Shown here: positions 1-10,648 of the stretch, one piece after another | How positions within the stretch are numbered: the stretch's first letter is position 1 | Layout of the letters: the number at the start of each line of letters is the position of its first letter | DNA from: Gambelia wislizenii | Lineage: Eukaryota > Chordata > Lepidosauria > Squamata > Crotaphytidae | Direction: 5' to 3' | DNA: 64,000 bases | NCBI GenBank assembly: GCA_030847615.1 | Contig: JAUMIR010000004.1 | Coordinates: forward strand, 228,388,501-228,452,500 | Notes under the pieces: model-generated | Seen by the model: the letters and a program-made list of their open reading frames with translations, nothing else | Database searches by the model: none | What the model was told of the DNA's origin: nothing | Program-made: the position numbers and the translations under genes

Positions 1-536
1 TTTTGGTTTTACCTTATCTATGCTACTGTGAGAAACAGAAACTGTCTCACTCTGTAGAGACACAGAGCTGATTTTGCTTTTAGCTAGAAGGCTGCATTAC
101 TTTCATGCTACCAAGTATGTAGTCTGTTTGTAGTGAATCTAGAAGTTTAAATAAACAGTAAATAGCTTATTTTGTTTGTCTCTAAGCCTTTATTTACCTG
201 GATTATGCTTGGAAGTGACTGGGAACATTTTTTCCGCTGTTCTGCTGTTGTTACCTTCTGAGCATGTACAGATGCCTAGAAGGACTGACTACCCTGACAA
301 TTTGATCCCCAGCAAACCATATCTCAGAAGGCTATTAACATAAAAGCTGTATAAATTGCTAGCATCATCCTCATTCACCAGCCTTTCTTATTTCAAATAA
401 ATAGGCAGCTGGACTGTATTTTGTTTTGAGGCTGTATGGGATGACCAGTGACTCTAGGCCTGCATGCACCCCTCTGCCTCATTTCCAAAGCCCTCTGCAA
501 AGACAAGATTTGGGTGCTTTGACAGGGAGAAAGACT
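1..536. other. Unique sequence, no gene recognised
   Basis: I see no repeat family, splice-bounded exon or RNA gene here. The open frames are short and look like chance frames in AT-rich DNA. Confidence 0.5.
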
Positions 537-537
537 G

Positions 538-1073
538 AGGACTAAATGTGGTGTCATAAGGATGCCACATAACTGCAAAAGGGCATGTCAATCAGACAAT
601 GTCACCCTTTGGCAGTTAAAAAGAGCCATAAACCCATACCTTTTAATTGATGGCTTAAGCCGTCAATAGATTTCCCTGCCACTTTTTTGTCGGCATTGCT
701 ACCATGCGAAGCCTCTATCCCTTTAAATCTCGTACTTACCCCGACAGTGGCCAGACCGGCCAGAACACTTCCAGGTCAGATCGGGACATCCAGGTAAGTG
801 ACAAACTTTTTTTGACCCACCCTGGGTTACTTGGAAGTTTTTTTTTGGTGTGTGTGTGCTTTGTTTAACATTTTGACATTTTTCTTTTTTGAATTTCCTG
901 CATGAAAAGAGAAAGTAAACGGAGCTCCGTTCACTTCCTCTTTATCACCAGAGGAGCCATTTGCAAGAAAGGAGTTAAGTTTGTGTGTGTGGGAATGTTC
1001 TTTTGCCAGCATAAAAATGTATTTTTTTTATGCTGGCAAAAGAACATTTTAAGGGGGATGTCTGATAAAGTCC
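538..1073 (+). mobile_element. Non-autonomous DNA transposon, TTATCAGAC family, copy A
   Basis: This is one of four dispersed ~530-590 bp relatives in the window (others near 48.3, 52.1 and 55.4 kb). The right end reads GTCTGATAAAGTCC; the left end is decayed (GAGGACTAAATG). The shared core contains CCAGAACACTTCCAGGT followed by a CAGGTAAGTG motif at 791-800. A perfect hairpin lies just inside the right end. There is no coding capacity. The superfamily is unassigned because I could not define a clean target duplication. Confidence 0.7.
994..1048. repeat. Perfect 24-bp inverted repeat inside copy A
   Basis: Positions 994-1017 and 1025-1048 are exact reverse complements separated by 7 nt. The arm includes TTTTGCCAGCATAAAAA. 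A weaker version of the same stem occurs near the equivalent end of copy D (around 55474-55515), so it belongs to the element family rather than to the host locus. Confidence 0.85.
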
Positions 1074-1800
1074 TTAGAGAGAAATATGGGGGTAGAAAAG
1101 GGATTGGCCAGATCCAGAACTTGGAACAGTTGCTTTTTGTGGGACTGTAGCTTCCAGAATCTCGTAAGCACCATTATAATGTTGGCCACACCCACAGCTT
1201 GGACTAGAAGTCCCAGAGCCCCCTTCCATTATAGCCAGATGTAGGAGTTCACACAATTAGACAAGTAATCCATCTCAGCAAAGAGACTGGCTTTTACTGA
1301 ACTCAAATGCCTATTTGGGCATTCTCCACCCCATAAAATCTGATTAGAGGCAGATACTCTCTCTCAGATCATTCTCTCTTCAGTAAACTCTGTATATACT
1401 CTGGAAGCCAAGACTCTACTCATGTAGGAAAGATCTAATTACCTAAGTTAGATTAACTTTATTGATTTTATTTGCAATTTTATATGTATGATAGTTGTTT
1501 TCTCTTGGATCCCTCTTCCCAAATAAATTCCCTCTCTATATTTGTACATTTGGCTACATTGTTTTAAAGAAGGAATTTCTCAAACCACTAAACCACATGG
1601 AGGATTTACTACATTATTATTTCTGTTTTTAGGACTTCCAACGAGATTGTTTATTAGTTTCTGGGCTGTGAGTAGAAATTCTGACACTCTTGAAAATCCC
1701 CCTCTGCAGAAGGCTAGGCTGGCCCCTTCCCTGATCTCCTTTGCCAGCAAGCAAAGACCTTTTTGTTTAAGCAGGCTTTTAATATGTAATTGCTCTTATT
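1074..1800. other. Mostly unique; old MITE debris near 1120-1250
   Basis: Around 1120-1250 there is a degraded stretch resembling the common vertebrate MITE motif ACTACAACTCCCAGAATC on both strands. The rest shows nothing I recognise. Confidence 0.35.
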
Positions 1801-1978
1801 GGAGTGTGTGCGGTATTTTTTAAAACTTTTGTGAACTTTTAAAATAATTTTATACTGCTTTAATGTGATGATTTTAATTGTTTAAAAATTTTTATTGTCA
1901 GGTTACAAAGATTCCTTTGTAAGCTGCCTTGGGGCCCACTCCGGGAGAAAAGCAACATGTAAATGAAATAAATAAATA
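1800..1978 (+). repeat. L2/CR1-type 3' tail fragment
   Basis: The stretch ends with GTAAGCTGCCTTGGGGCCC, a pyrimidine-poor spacer and an AAATAAATAAATA tail. The same 3' arrangement is seen at the end of the intact L2 (20920-20990) and in L2-tailed SINEs. It is either a very short L2 3' end or a SINE tail. Confidence 0.55.
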
Positions 1979-2153
1979 TTCCAAGGCACCTTTTCCCATT
2001 CAGCTGGGCTGAAGGAAAGGATCCTTGGCATCAGGTCTCTTGAAACACCTGGACAGATTAGGATGGTCTAGGAAGTTCACCTTAACTGGTAACCTTAACT
2101 GATAACCGAGCAGTAATTCCATGTGTCTGTATGAACACTTATAAAGATGCAGT

Positions 2154-2529
2154 CATATACCTTTCATCAGTCCAGATCTGACAAAGACAATCCTGATTAA
2201 TCTTCTGTCTTCCCACTTTTTTCAGCTGATTTTAAAAAGTCCCAGTTTCTCTCTCCCACTTTCCCCCTTTGTTTTCAGTTTACTTCTGTTGTTGAAAACT
2301 GAGTTCAAAGTGAAAAAGTAGTTTACGCTCAATTAACAGAGAGGAGAGGAAAGGAGAGGAGAGGGCAGAATCTTGCCCCTCCCAGTAGGCTCTGGCAAAA
2401 GCAAATTGCTGCAGCCTCTCCTAGCTTGTGTGTTCTTCCTCATTAATAACATTTGTCAGCTTGCCCACACTCTGATGTTGCTTGGCCAGATGTGTTCTGG
2501 CTTTCACCTGTGATATATTGGAGGGTATG
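2154..2529 (+). mobile_element. MITE, CATACCCTCCAAC family, copy 1
   Basis: About 376 bp, same orientation as copy 3. The right end reads TTGGAGGGTATG and the internal segment CTCTCCTAGCTTGTGTGTTC is shared with the other three copies. The left terminus is mutated (CATATACCTTTCATC). Non-coding; probably mobilised in trans by a DNA transposase. Confidence 0.7.
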
Positions 2530-2639
2530 TGAAGTTCTTTAGGGAAAACCATTCCCCTCCCAGATTCATGACAATGTTGTCTACTGTTATTGTGTATCAG
2601 CATATTCCTGTAATATATTTCAGTGCCATTGAACTTTTT

Positions 2640-4325
2640 AGCTAAATTTTTGACCACAAAATACAATCATATATAGGCCAGGAGCTCAGCTATTGCATCC
2701 ATTTTGTATGATATAACCCCTCCCCCCCAAAAAAGGCCACTAGAATGTCTCTTTGTTTCCTTGGGGTTCTTCACTTAAGTGCTTGTGGTGCCTGATTCAA
2801 TTAGTAATCAGGGTAATAGTCATGCAATTTGGGGACTGAGAGCCTTGATTGTGGATTATATTTACAGACCACAGTTTCTCTCTAAATGGAGCTCTTTGTT
2901 ATGAAGGACCTTAAGGGTCTTTTCAGACTGTGATGCAGTCCAGTGTATTTCATAGACGGGCTTTGGTTGGAATGCCAACATTTCAGGCAGGGAAACAGCA
3001 GAAAATAGCTTCAAGTTTGAACAACAAATACAGCTTGGGAAAATCCATGGATGGTGCCTGATCTCTGTTGAGGCTTGAACTATGAAACACAGCACTGTGC
3101 TGCATTGGCTGGGGGACCCAAAACCCTTGACATTAATGAGGTCTCAAAAATACAAGCATTTATTTTAGTGTCAGCACCATCAGAGATGTAGTTTGTCAGT
3201 GTTAATGTGGCTGTGTTCTAACATTGCAGCCAGAAGGCTATTGCGGTTCAGACTGGGAAGATGTATTGAGCAAGGGTCAGGGATAAAGCTCAGCACTGAT
3301 CACATTCTGCAGACACTAACCAGCAGGTCTTGGCCTTTATTTTATTCTTTTGCAGAAGAATTCAAAACCTAAAGATAAACTTATAGTTCAGCTTCAAGTA
3401 GTTCTGTAAGTTACAGAAAGCTGAAATATTTTTGCCAAAAACCTTGCATAGCTGAGAGGTTTCCAAGAAGGTGAACCTACATGTAAACAAGGTCCACAGG
3501 AGTGCACACTGTGTTTGAAAGGAAAACACTAATTTGGGTCTCATATTGGGAGAAAATCAGAATATAAATCAAATTAATCAATCAAATAAATAACACTTTA
3601 AAAGTGAAAGTAATGCTTTTTACTACTGCACAGTTGAATTTTAATGGCAAAACTCTCAGCACTGTACCATTCCCTTTGGATTGGTGGGGTGGCCTTCAGA
3701 CCCATTAAAGTTGCCTACCTACTGCCTGCTCTGATGTCCATATCTTTGGCAAAGATCTATCAACAGAGGACCGAGTGTGCTGTGCTTTCTCTCACACTTT
3801 TAGCAGTATAGAATGTGGTCCTCCTTATCTTCTTCACTTTTTGCCATACATGTCTGGCTAGCCTATATGATGTGGCAGAACCCCTTTCTTACTCCTAGCA
3901 CTCCATTAGGATGAGCTCGAGAAGCCATAAATCTTGTATGGCAGAAGTTTAGGGCATCCCATGTCCAATGCTACAGTAGATGCAAGGGAAGAAGAGGCTC
4001 GTCATAAATCACTCATACATCCTTCACTTTTGCTTGAATATACATAAAGTAACTCCGAACCGGGGCCTACAGACATCTAGGCTGTCTCCGAGTCACTCTG
4101 AACAAACCGCACCATTTCTTAAGCCATATCCTCTCCTGCTCTGCCCGTTAGCAACAAGAACAACAACAAAACTGATGGAGGGAAACTTACCAAGCTGAAG
4201 AAAGAGAACATCTGGATGAAATTGTCTTTTCCCTGACCTGCAAGTAAGAGGTGTGCCTGCAACACCCAGTTTTGGCTGCGGTTTCACCCATTTTGACTGC
4301 AGCCAGACTCTCTGCAGGAAGAGAG
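2640..4325. other. Mostly unique sequence
   Basis: Only a weak L2/SINE-like tail around 3535-3595 (AATCAGAATATAAATC followed by AAATAAATAAC) stands out. No exon or RNA gene recognised. Confidence 0.4.
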
Positions 4326-4330
4326 ACCTC

Positions 4331-4741
4331 CATACCCTCCAACATTTCCCAGGTGAAATGAGGACATATGTGGTCAAACAACATCAGAGTATGATCAAAA
4401 TGACAAAAGTTATTCATGAGGAGGAACTCCCAAGCTAGGAGAGGCTGCAGCAGTTTGCTTTTGCCTGAGTTCACAGGAAAGGGCAACATTTCTCCTCTTT
4501 TCAACTCCCCACCCCCTGCTGAGGAGTGCATGCTACTTTTGTACTTTGACTCAGTTTGCACCAACTGAAGTAAACTGAGGGTGACAGGGAAAAGTAGGAG
4601 GAAAAAAGAGAAACTGGGACATTCTAAAAGCAGCCATAAAATAAAATAAAATAAAATAAAATAAAATAAAATAAAATAAAACAGGATAGCAGAAGTTCAA
4701 CTGGGCTTGTTCTTGCCAAATTGGTATAGTTGGAGGGTATG
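4331..4741 (-). mobile_element. MITE, CATACCCTCCAAC family, copy 2
   Basis: Best preserved of the four copies. Termini CATACCCTCCAAC and GTTGGAGGGTATG are inverted repeats, and GACCTC occurs directly on both sides (4325-4330 and 4742-4747), suggesting a 6-bp target duplication. It carries an (AAATA)n expansion at about 4638-4682. Orientation is opposite to copies 1 and 3. Confidence 0.8.
4638..4682. repeat. (AAATA)n microsatellite
   Basis: Eight or nine near-perfect AAATA units inside MITE copy 2, probably grown from an A-rich segment of the element. Confidence 0.95.
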
Positions 4742-4897
4742 GACCTCTGACGGGTTTCAACTTAGATACAGGAAATGTTGCCAAATTTGAATACAGTACT
4801 ATTAGATTCCTACAAAATGAAAAACAATGAAACAAGATAAGTAATGCAACTAAAAATGATGCATGTTGTATGTATTTTCTTGGAGGAAAGTATGCAT

Positions 4898-5092
4898 TTG
4901 TTGTTGTTGTGTGCTTTCAAGTTGTTTCTGACTTATGATGACCCTAAAGTAAACCAGTCATGGGGTTTTCTTCATAAGATTTGTTCAGAGGCAGTTTGCC
5001 ATTGCCTTCCTCCAGGGCTGAGAGAATGTGACTTGCCCAAGATCTCCCTGTGGTTTTCCATGGCCAAGCAGGGATTTGAACTTAAACCACAA
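4898..5092 (-). mobile_element. Sauria-type SINE (tRNA head, BovB-type tail)
   Basis: Read on the minus strand, the 3' end is GACTTGAAGGCACACAAC-like followed by (CAA)n, the BovB-type tail. The body has AAGTCACATTCTCTCAGCCC and a head region with a degenerate GGTTCGAATC-like B box near 5080. Such SINEs are transcribed by RNA polymerase III and copied by BovB machinery (known for the family). The 5' end appears truncated. Confidence 0.8.
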
Positions 5093-5698
5093 CATCATAG
5101 GTTAAATTTAATCTTGCAGGGTTTTTTAAAAAACTCACTTCTACTCTCTAAAAGATTTTACATACCCAGTTTTTCCTCTATTTTCCTCTATTGTGATCTA
5201 TAGATCACAATATATGCAGATCAGAAGCATTATTAGCTGCCTTATAAATACAAGTGAAGGGCTACCAGCCTGCTGCTAAGTGACTAATAAATCTGATTCA
5301 TTCTTGCTCCCCACAGGGTCCTCCTCCTTCTTACTAATGTTTGACATTTTACATTTTAATTAAGAACACCCTTCAAGCAGAAAACCACTAGGAAAATGAT
5401 GTCTTTCTAGATATCAAGAAAAGGACAATTCACCAACCAAGTAAGGGTGTCATTTGTGAAACACACTATTTGCATCCTCTGTAAACATCTGTGAACTTTT
5501 TCTAGAACAACTAAGAGAGAAGACAAACATCCCGTCACAGTACAATTTTGTTCATGTCTATGAACAAGTAAGTTCCCATCGAGAAAGATTAACCCAGTTC
5601 CCTTCTTATGTACCATGGTTCTAATCGTAATTGCCCTTTACACCTGCTATTTTGCTATTATTTATTTCTCCATGCTTTCATCTAGGAGGCGCAGGGTG

Positions 5699-5730
<32 letters not shown>

Positions 5731-5970
5731 ATGTGTGTTATGCCTCACTGAAGGCCTTCACAGGCCAGATAGGTAGGCCTGGCAGACTGAATTTGTCCTT
5801 TGTGCCAAATCTTTTTTTCTGTCCATGATGTTTAGGATTGTAACCTGTAAGCAATATCAACACAGCTTTGGCAGTCATGAGTTTTGCTAAACAAAGCAAT
5901 GTTTGCTTATGTCATGCATGCCTAGTTGGAACATTAGTCCTTCGGTGTGTGGAAAAGCCCATATCTATGG
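5093..5970. other. Mostly unique, (CT)n(GT)n tract at 5699-5740
   Basis: A short CT then GT dinucleotide run is the only clear repeat. No exon recognised. Confidence 0.4.
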
Positions 5971-5973
5971 GTC

Positions 5974-6364
5974 CATGCTCTCCAACTGTCTCGATTTGGC
6001 AGGGACAGTTCAGATTAATCCTTTGGCATCCCACTTTTCAGCTGCTTTTTTTTTTTTTGCCGCAGTTTCTCTCTACACCTCCTACTTTCTCCCCTTTTCC
6101 TTATCTTTTCCTTATCTTTCCAGTTGCTGGAAACTGAGTCCAAAGTGGAAAAGTAGTTTGTACTCCATTAACTCAGCAAGAGGGATTGGAGAGGAGAAGG
6201 CAGACTCTTGCCTACCCCAGTAGGTTAATGCAAAAGCAAACTGCCGCAGCCTCTCCTAGCTTGTGTGTTCTTCCTCATTAATAACCTTTGCCATCTTGGC
6301 CACACTCTGATGTTGCTTCACCACATGTGTCCCAGTTTTCATCTGTGAACTGTTAGAGGGTATG
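5974..6364 (+). mobile_element. MITE, CATACCCTCCAAC family, copy 3
   Basis: About 391 bp. The left end CATGCTCTCCAACTGTC and right end CTGTTAGAGGGTATG are mutated forms of the family terminal repeat. The CTCTCCTAGCTTGTGTGTTC segment is identical to copy 1. Confidence 0.75.
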
Positions 6365-6774
6365 TAGGACTGCCTATGGGAAAGCCATCATAGGTCTTTT
6401 GCCTTTTCTCCATGTTTCTCTTCTGAGTGGTATTTTTTGAAAGGAAAACATTGAAAAGAATAACTGTGAAGACAATGGAAGGTCATGAATAAGTAACAAA
6501 ATCACAAAAGCATAAAGGGAAACTAGAGTTGAATGTAAATGTATGTAAATATAGATGAACTTGGTTATATAGTAAAAGAAAGTATAAAAATGTAGATGAC
6601 TAAACTAATACGTGTGCAAAGAAATAACAATCCACACTAAATTAAAATCTGGTGCTCAGTAAATCTAAATTGCTTTTAGTGCTCTGGATGTTACATTTAA
6701 ATGCCTATGAGACATCAGGTATGAGTGGTAAGATTTATTATAGATATGTGGGGGCCAATAAGTGAGACTTCTTC

Positions 6775-7610
6775 CTCCAATTGTTTCCTCTAAGAATTTT
6801 GGTTATAATATACAGGAGGACCAATGGGAACATATATGATTAAACTAGGGACTGAAAGTTACATTGTTATGCTTTGAAAGAGATCTTTTACAAAATATGT
6901 ATTGATGGTAAATGTAGCCAGAGAAGTCTAGAATGTACAAAGGAATTTCCAATGTATGCTGGAAATGTGAGCATCATGAAGGGACATTTTATCATATGTG
7001 GTAGACATGTGAAAAAGCTAAAAATATTGGGTCCAAATACATACATTGATGCAGAGGATTTTAAAGATTAAGATTCAATGAAAACTGAAATTATTTCTTT
7101 GGGGATTGATGGAGGCACAACTGGAGAAGACCCATGGGAGACTACTGCAATACATGATCAAAGCAGCAAGCTTATTATATACCGTACACAAAGAGGGAAG
7201 AATTCCGATTTACTGACGATGGAGGAAGTAGTTGATGAAACTGACTGATTTAGCAGAAATGGCTAAATTGTCATGCTTGATCATTAGTGACATTTCTTAA
7301 ACAAAGGGAACCATTTATGGTCTTTTGGTGAACAAAAGAAAATTACTTGCTGATTTTGGTTTTGATGACCAGAAAGGATTGACTATGGAAAGAAGAGATT
7401 GGGTGTTAATGTTAGAGAAAAAGGTATGAATAATTAATGTGTGTGTGTATAATATATATAAATGCTGAGAGGAAGATTGAAAGTCATCTTTTTTTCTTTA
7501 CTGTCTTTTCTTTATCTTTTTTTCTTTCTTCATGTCTTTAATTGTATTGTTATAAACAGTAATAAATACAATGTTTTTTAAAAAATCCTTGTTAAAAAAA
7601 ATTCCTTGTT
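6775..7610 (+). pseudogene. L1 ORF2 3' remnant with A-rich tail
   Basis: One frame through 6940-7020 encodes the cysteine-rich C-terminal motif of L1 ORF2 (VCWKCEHHEGTFYHMW, then a stop, then TCEKAKK). The pattern CWxC...GTFYHMWW is diagnostic of L1 and is repeated in the three other L1 pieces in this window. The frame is broken many times. The end is A-rich around 7565-7605. The 5' border is uncertain; related AT-rich sequence may begin near 6430. Confidence 0.7.
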
Positions 7611-7629
7611 TCCTATTTCTTTTCTTATA

Positions 7630-7875
7630 CAGTGGGCCCTTGGTATCCACTGGGGGTTGGTTCAAGGCCCTCCGTGGATACCAAAATCTGTAGATGCTCA
7701 AGTCCCATTATATACAGTGGCATAGTAAAACAGTATCTCTTACATAAAATTGCAAAATTCTGGTTTGCTTCTTGGATTTTATTTTATTTATTTATTTGCC
7801 AGGGAAGGGGGATATTTTCAAGCTGTGGATAGTGGAATCCGTGGATGCCAATCTGTGGATACAGAAGGCTGACTG
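7630..7875. mobile_element. Tigger/pogo-like MITE with TA duplication
   Basis: 246 bp flanked by TA (7628-7629, 7876-7877). Ends CAGTGGGCCCTTGGTATCCA and GTGGATACAGAAGGCTGACTG are imperfect inverted repeats of the mariner/Tigger kind. The body shares ATGCTCAAGTCCCATTATAT with the copies at 29374 and 51650. It has no transposase. Confidence 0.8.
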
Positions 7876-7877
7876 TA

Positions 7878-9286
7878 GCGGGCATATTAAACCAAATTTA
7901 TTTTTCTCTGTTATAATATTTATTAGGTGGGGGGATTGTTTAGGGTTTTTGTTTGTTTGTTTGTTTTTGTTTTGTTTTGTTTTGTTTTTTGGTAAAGCAG
8001 CAGGTTAAAATATGCCCCAAGCTGAGTTGAGTTATGAGCTATGATGAGATGTTTATGGATAGATATTCATTAAAAGAAATTAAATTTAATGTGGAATAAT
8101 AGCCCCATAGGACCCAGAGCAGTGATACTGTTGTCATAGCTTTGAAAAGTTACTTTTTTGAGTACAGTGTGCAGAATCCTCTAGCAAGCTGTCTGGGAAC
8201 TGTAGTCCAAAACCAACTTTTCCAAATCTTTATTACTGCTTATCTCATAACCACTGTGAAGAGCCTGAGAGGAAAACACAAGTTTCTTCCTCTTCTCCCC
8301 TCTGTGGTATGAATCCTTCCTTAATGATAGTTAAGAGTGCAATCCAAACGTGCTTACTCACATGTAAATCCCACTGAGTTTACTGGACTTGTTTTCACTG
8401 AGATTACATTTCACTGGAGATAAGTGAGTGTGGGATTGTACTACTACTATCTCTGGTTAACAATACAAAAGTTCTCTATTAAACAGGGTTTGGAAAATAG
8501 GCATCAAAATACATTCTATAAAATATGAACCATTCTGTGACATCTGGCAAATCAAGTTGCCATGGCATTCCTTAGAGGCAACATAGATTACTGTGGTAAA
8601 ATTAACTCCTGATTACAGTAGATGTTTTATGGCCTTATGCAGTAAAAATGCAATGATAATAAACTAAATAACTAACAATTTGCCTGAGGCAGCTGCCCCT
8701 CTCTGTGAAATGATAGGGCCGGCCCTGCTGAACCATTTAAGAGAATTACTTTAGAGACAGTTAAGGCATCCGTGTATCCTACTTCATAGAGGACACTCTT
8801 GTATTTGAAGACCTGACAGAAGACTGGCTTCTTTTGGAAGATGCCCTAAGTTAGAAGGGCTTCCCAGCCCAAATCTACCATACTTAAAAGTGAGAACAGA
8901 GCCACGAGAAGGGAGTGTGGGGGACTGGTCATCAACGGTGACTGGACAGTGGACCAAGAGAGCTCACATGTCACTGATCACAGTCCTCTCCACCATGGTG
9001 GTGAGATGTATTGTATTTCTATTTAAGATATACAGATTATTTCCAAATCTGTACCTATATTGTACATACAAATTAGAATCTGTACATTTTATGCAGATCT
9101 GTGTCCTCATTTTAGGTTAGGCATAATCCTTATTTGTTTTTTTAGATGCCTAAATAAACTAGAGACAGTAGAACATCTAGCTGGCCCTTCTGATTGCCAG
9201 TACTCATCATAACATGATGAAATCAAGTGGCTGAGTTTTCCCAGGACTCTACCATTTCACATTTGCAAGAAGCTGTTTTCACTTAA
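7878..9286. other. Mostly unique, MITE scraps
   Basis: A (GTTT)n run lies at about 7950-7990, an ACTGTAGTCC-type MITE scrap near 8160-8215, and a palindromic GGGCCGGCCC hAT-end-like motif near 8708. No exon recognised. Confidence 0.35.
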
Positions 9287-9289
9287 ATA

Positions 9290-9550
9290 GGTCTTGTCTA
9301 TATGGGTGGGTGGGGGATACGAACAAATCTGGAAAAGCTGGCAATTGCAATGATGCAACCTGTCTTCATGGTGAAAAGAGCCCTCCTAAACTCCACATGA
9401 CCCCCTAGCTAAGATGGTGGCTGCTAATGATTTACTCACGGTTTTAAATCGGGAGCTGCCATTTTTTAAACAAAAAACCAGTTTCCCACAAGTGATAGTT
9501 CGTATTTACAAAAAAAAAGGGAAGGAAGGAAGGAAGGAAGGAAGGAAGGA

Positions 9551-9593
<43 letters not shown>

Positions 9594-9926
9594 GAGTATA
9601 AGATTGCTGTGTCATCGACTTACCAGATCCTCACTTAGCTGAAAATTTAACATGGCAACCACAGGCGCTTTCCCTGTTTGCTAACCCCGCCCCCATGCTC
9701 ATCCAGCAAATCAGATTATGCTGCCTGTTCGTTTCTGTGCAAACGTGAATGCTTCAAATGATCACGCATTCACATGTCATACAGAGCTTTTTTAAAAATC
9801 TGGATGAAGCCCTGAACTTTGTGGTGGATTTGGCTGCCCCCCTTCCGAATGACACGTATTTATGCACGTCTGTATGAATGGATCTCTATAGTCCGTTCAT
9901 ATTATTTTGACCGTATAGACAAGACC
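9290..9926. mobile_element. Non-autonomous DNA transposon, CTTGTCTATA family, copy 1
   Basis: 637 bp with 16-bp terminal inverted repeats, GGTCTTGTCTATATGG and CCGTATAGACAAGACC, differing at one position. The segment CTAGCTAAGATGGTGGCTGC recurs in the copy at 58.0-58.8 kb. It encloses a purine microsatellite. Non-coding. I could not assign a superfamily because the flanks show no clear duplication. Confidence 0.8.
9519..9595. repeat. (GGAA)n/(GAAA)n microsatellite
   Basis: A run of GGAA units switches to GAAA units. It sits inside the CTTGTCTATA element, at the place where the copy at 58.4 kb has only an A-rich stretch, so it grew after insertion. Confidence 0.95.
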
Positions 9927-10076
9927 ATAGTCTCAGATGAAAAAAAACCCTTTCATGGACAAGTAAGTTCATTTAGAAAAGTCTACAGAGAATTATTTTA
10001 CCTGACTGCTGGGTCCTAGTTTGCTTATGTGTTGTAGACAGCTTTTAAAAATGTTTTAATTCAAGTATGCAACATG

Positions 10077-10270
10077 TGTATGTGTATGTGCCTTCAAGTT
10101 GCTTGCTGACTTATGGAAATTCCATGAATTTCATAGACGAGGAATAATAAGAGGTGGTTTTACCAGTTCTTTCCTCTGAAATATAGCCCACAGCACCTGG
10201 TATTCATTGGTGGTCTTTCATCAGCATACTAACCAGAGCTGGCTCTGCTTAGCTTCCAAGAGCAGATGTG
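10077..10270 (-). mobile_element. 5S rRNA-derived SINE with BovB-type tail
   Basis: On the minus strand the head contains AGCTAAGCAGAGCC, TTAGTATGCTGATG and CCAGGTGCTGTGGGCTATA, which track the 5S rRNA internal promoter region (GAAGCTAAGCAGGG, GGTTAGTACTTGGATGGG, CGGGTGCTGTAGGC). The 3' end has the GACTTATG...CTTCAAG BovB-type tail. It is therefore a SINE3-type element rather than a 5S gene. The 5' end is cut where MITE copy 4 begins. Confidence 0.8.
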
Positions 10271-10648
10271 ATACCCTCTAATATTTCATAGATGAAAACA
10301 AGAGTATATGTGGCCAAGCAACATCAAAGTGTGGTCAAGATAGTAAAAGTTATTCATGAGGAAGAACACTGAAGTTAGGAGAAACTGTAGCAGTTTGCTT
10401 TCACCTAAGCATAGTGGAAGGGCAAGATTCTGCCCCCTTCTGTGATCTCCTTCTGATGAGTTGAGTGCAAACTAGTTTTTCACTTGGAACTCAGGTTCTA
10501 GCAATTGAGTAAGATGAAGACAACAGGGGATGGGGTGAAGTGGGAGGTGGAGAGATAAACTGGGACATTTTAAAAGCAGCTGAGAAAGTGGGACAGAAGA
10601 GAATGAATCAGGACTGTCCCTGCCAAATCACAACTGTTAGAAGGTATG
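10270..10648 (-). mobile_element. MITE, CATACCCTCCAAC family, copy 4
   Basis: About 379 bp. Ends GATACCCTCTAATATTTC and CTGTTAGAAGGTATG are degraded terminal repeats. It shares GAAACTGGGACATTTTAAAAGCAGCTG-type internal sequence with copy 2. It abuts the head of the 5S-derived SINE, suggesting insertion into that SINE. Confidence 0.7.

Noticed and set aside
10180..10270. 5S rRNA gene on the minus strand
   Set aside because: Only part of the 5S sequence is present, diverged, and it continues into a SINE body with a BovB-type tail.
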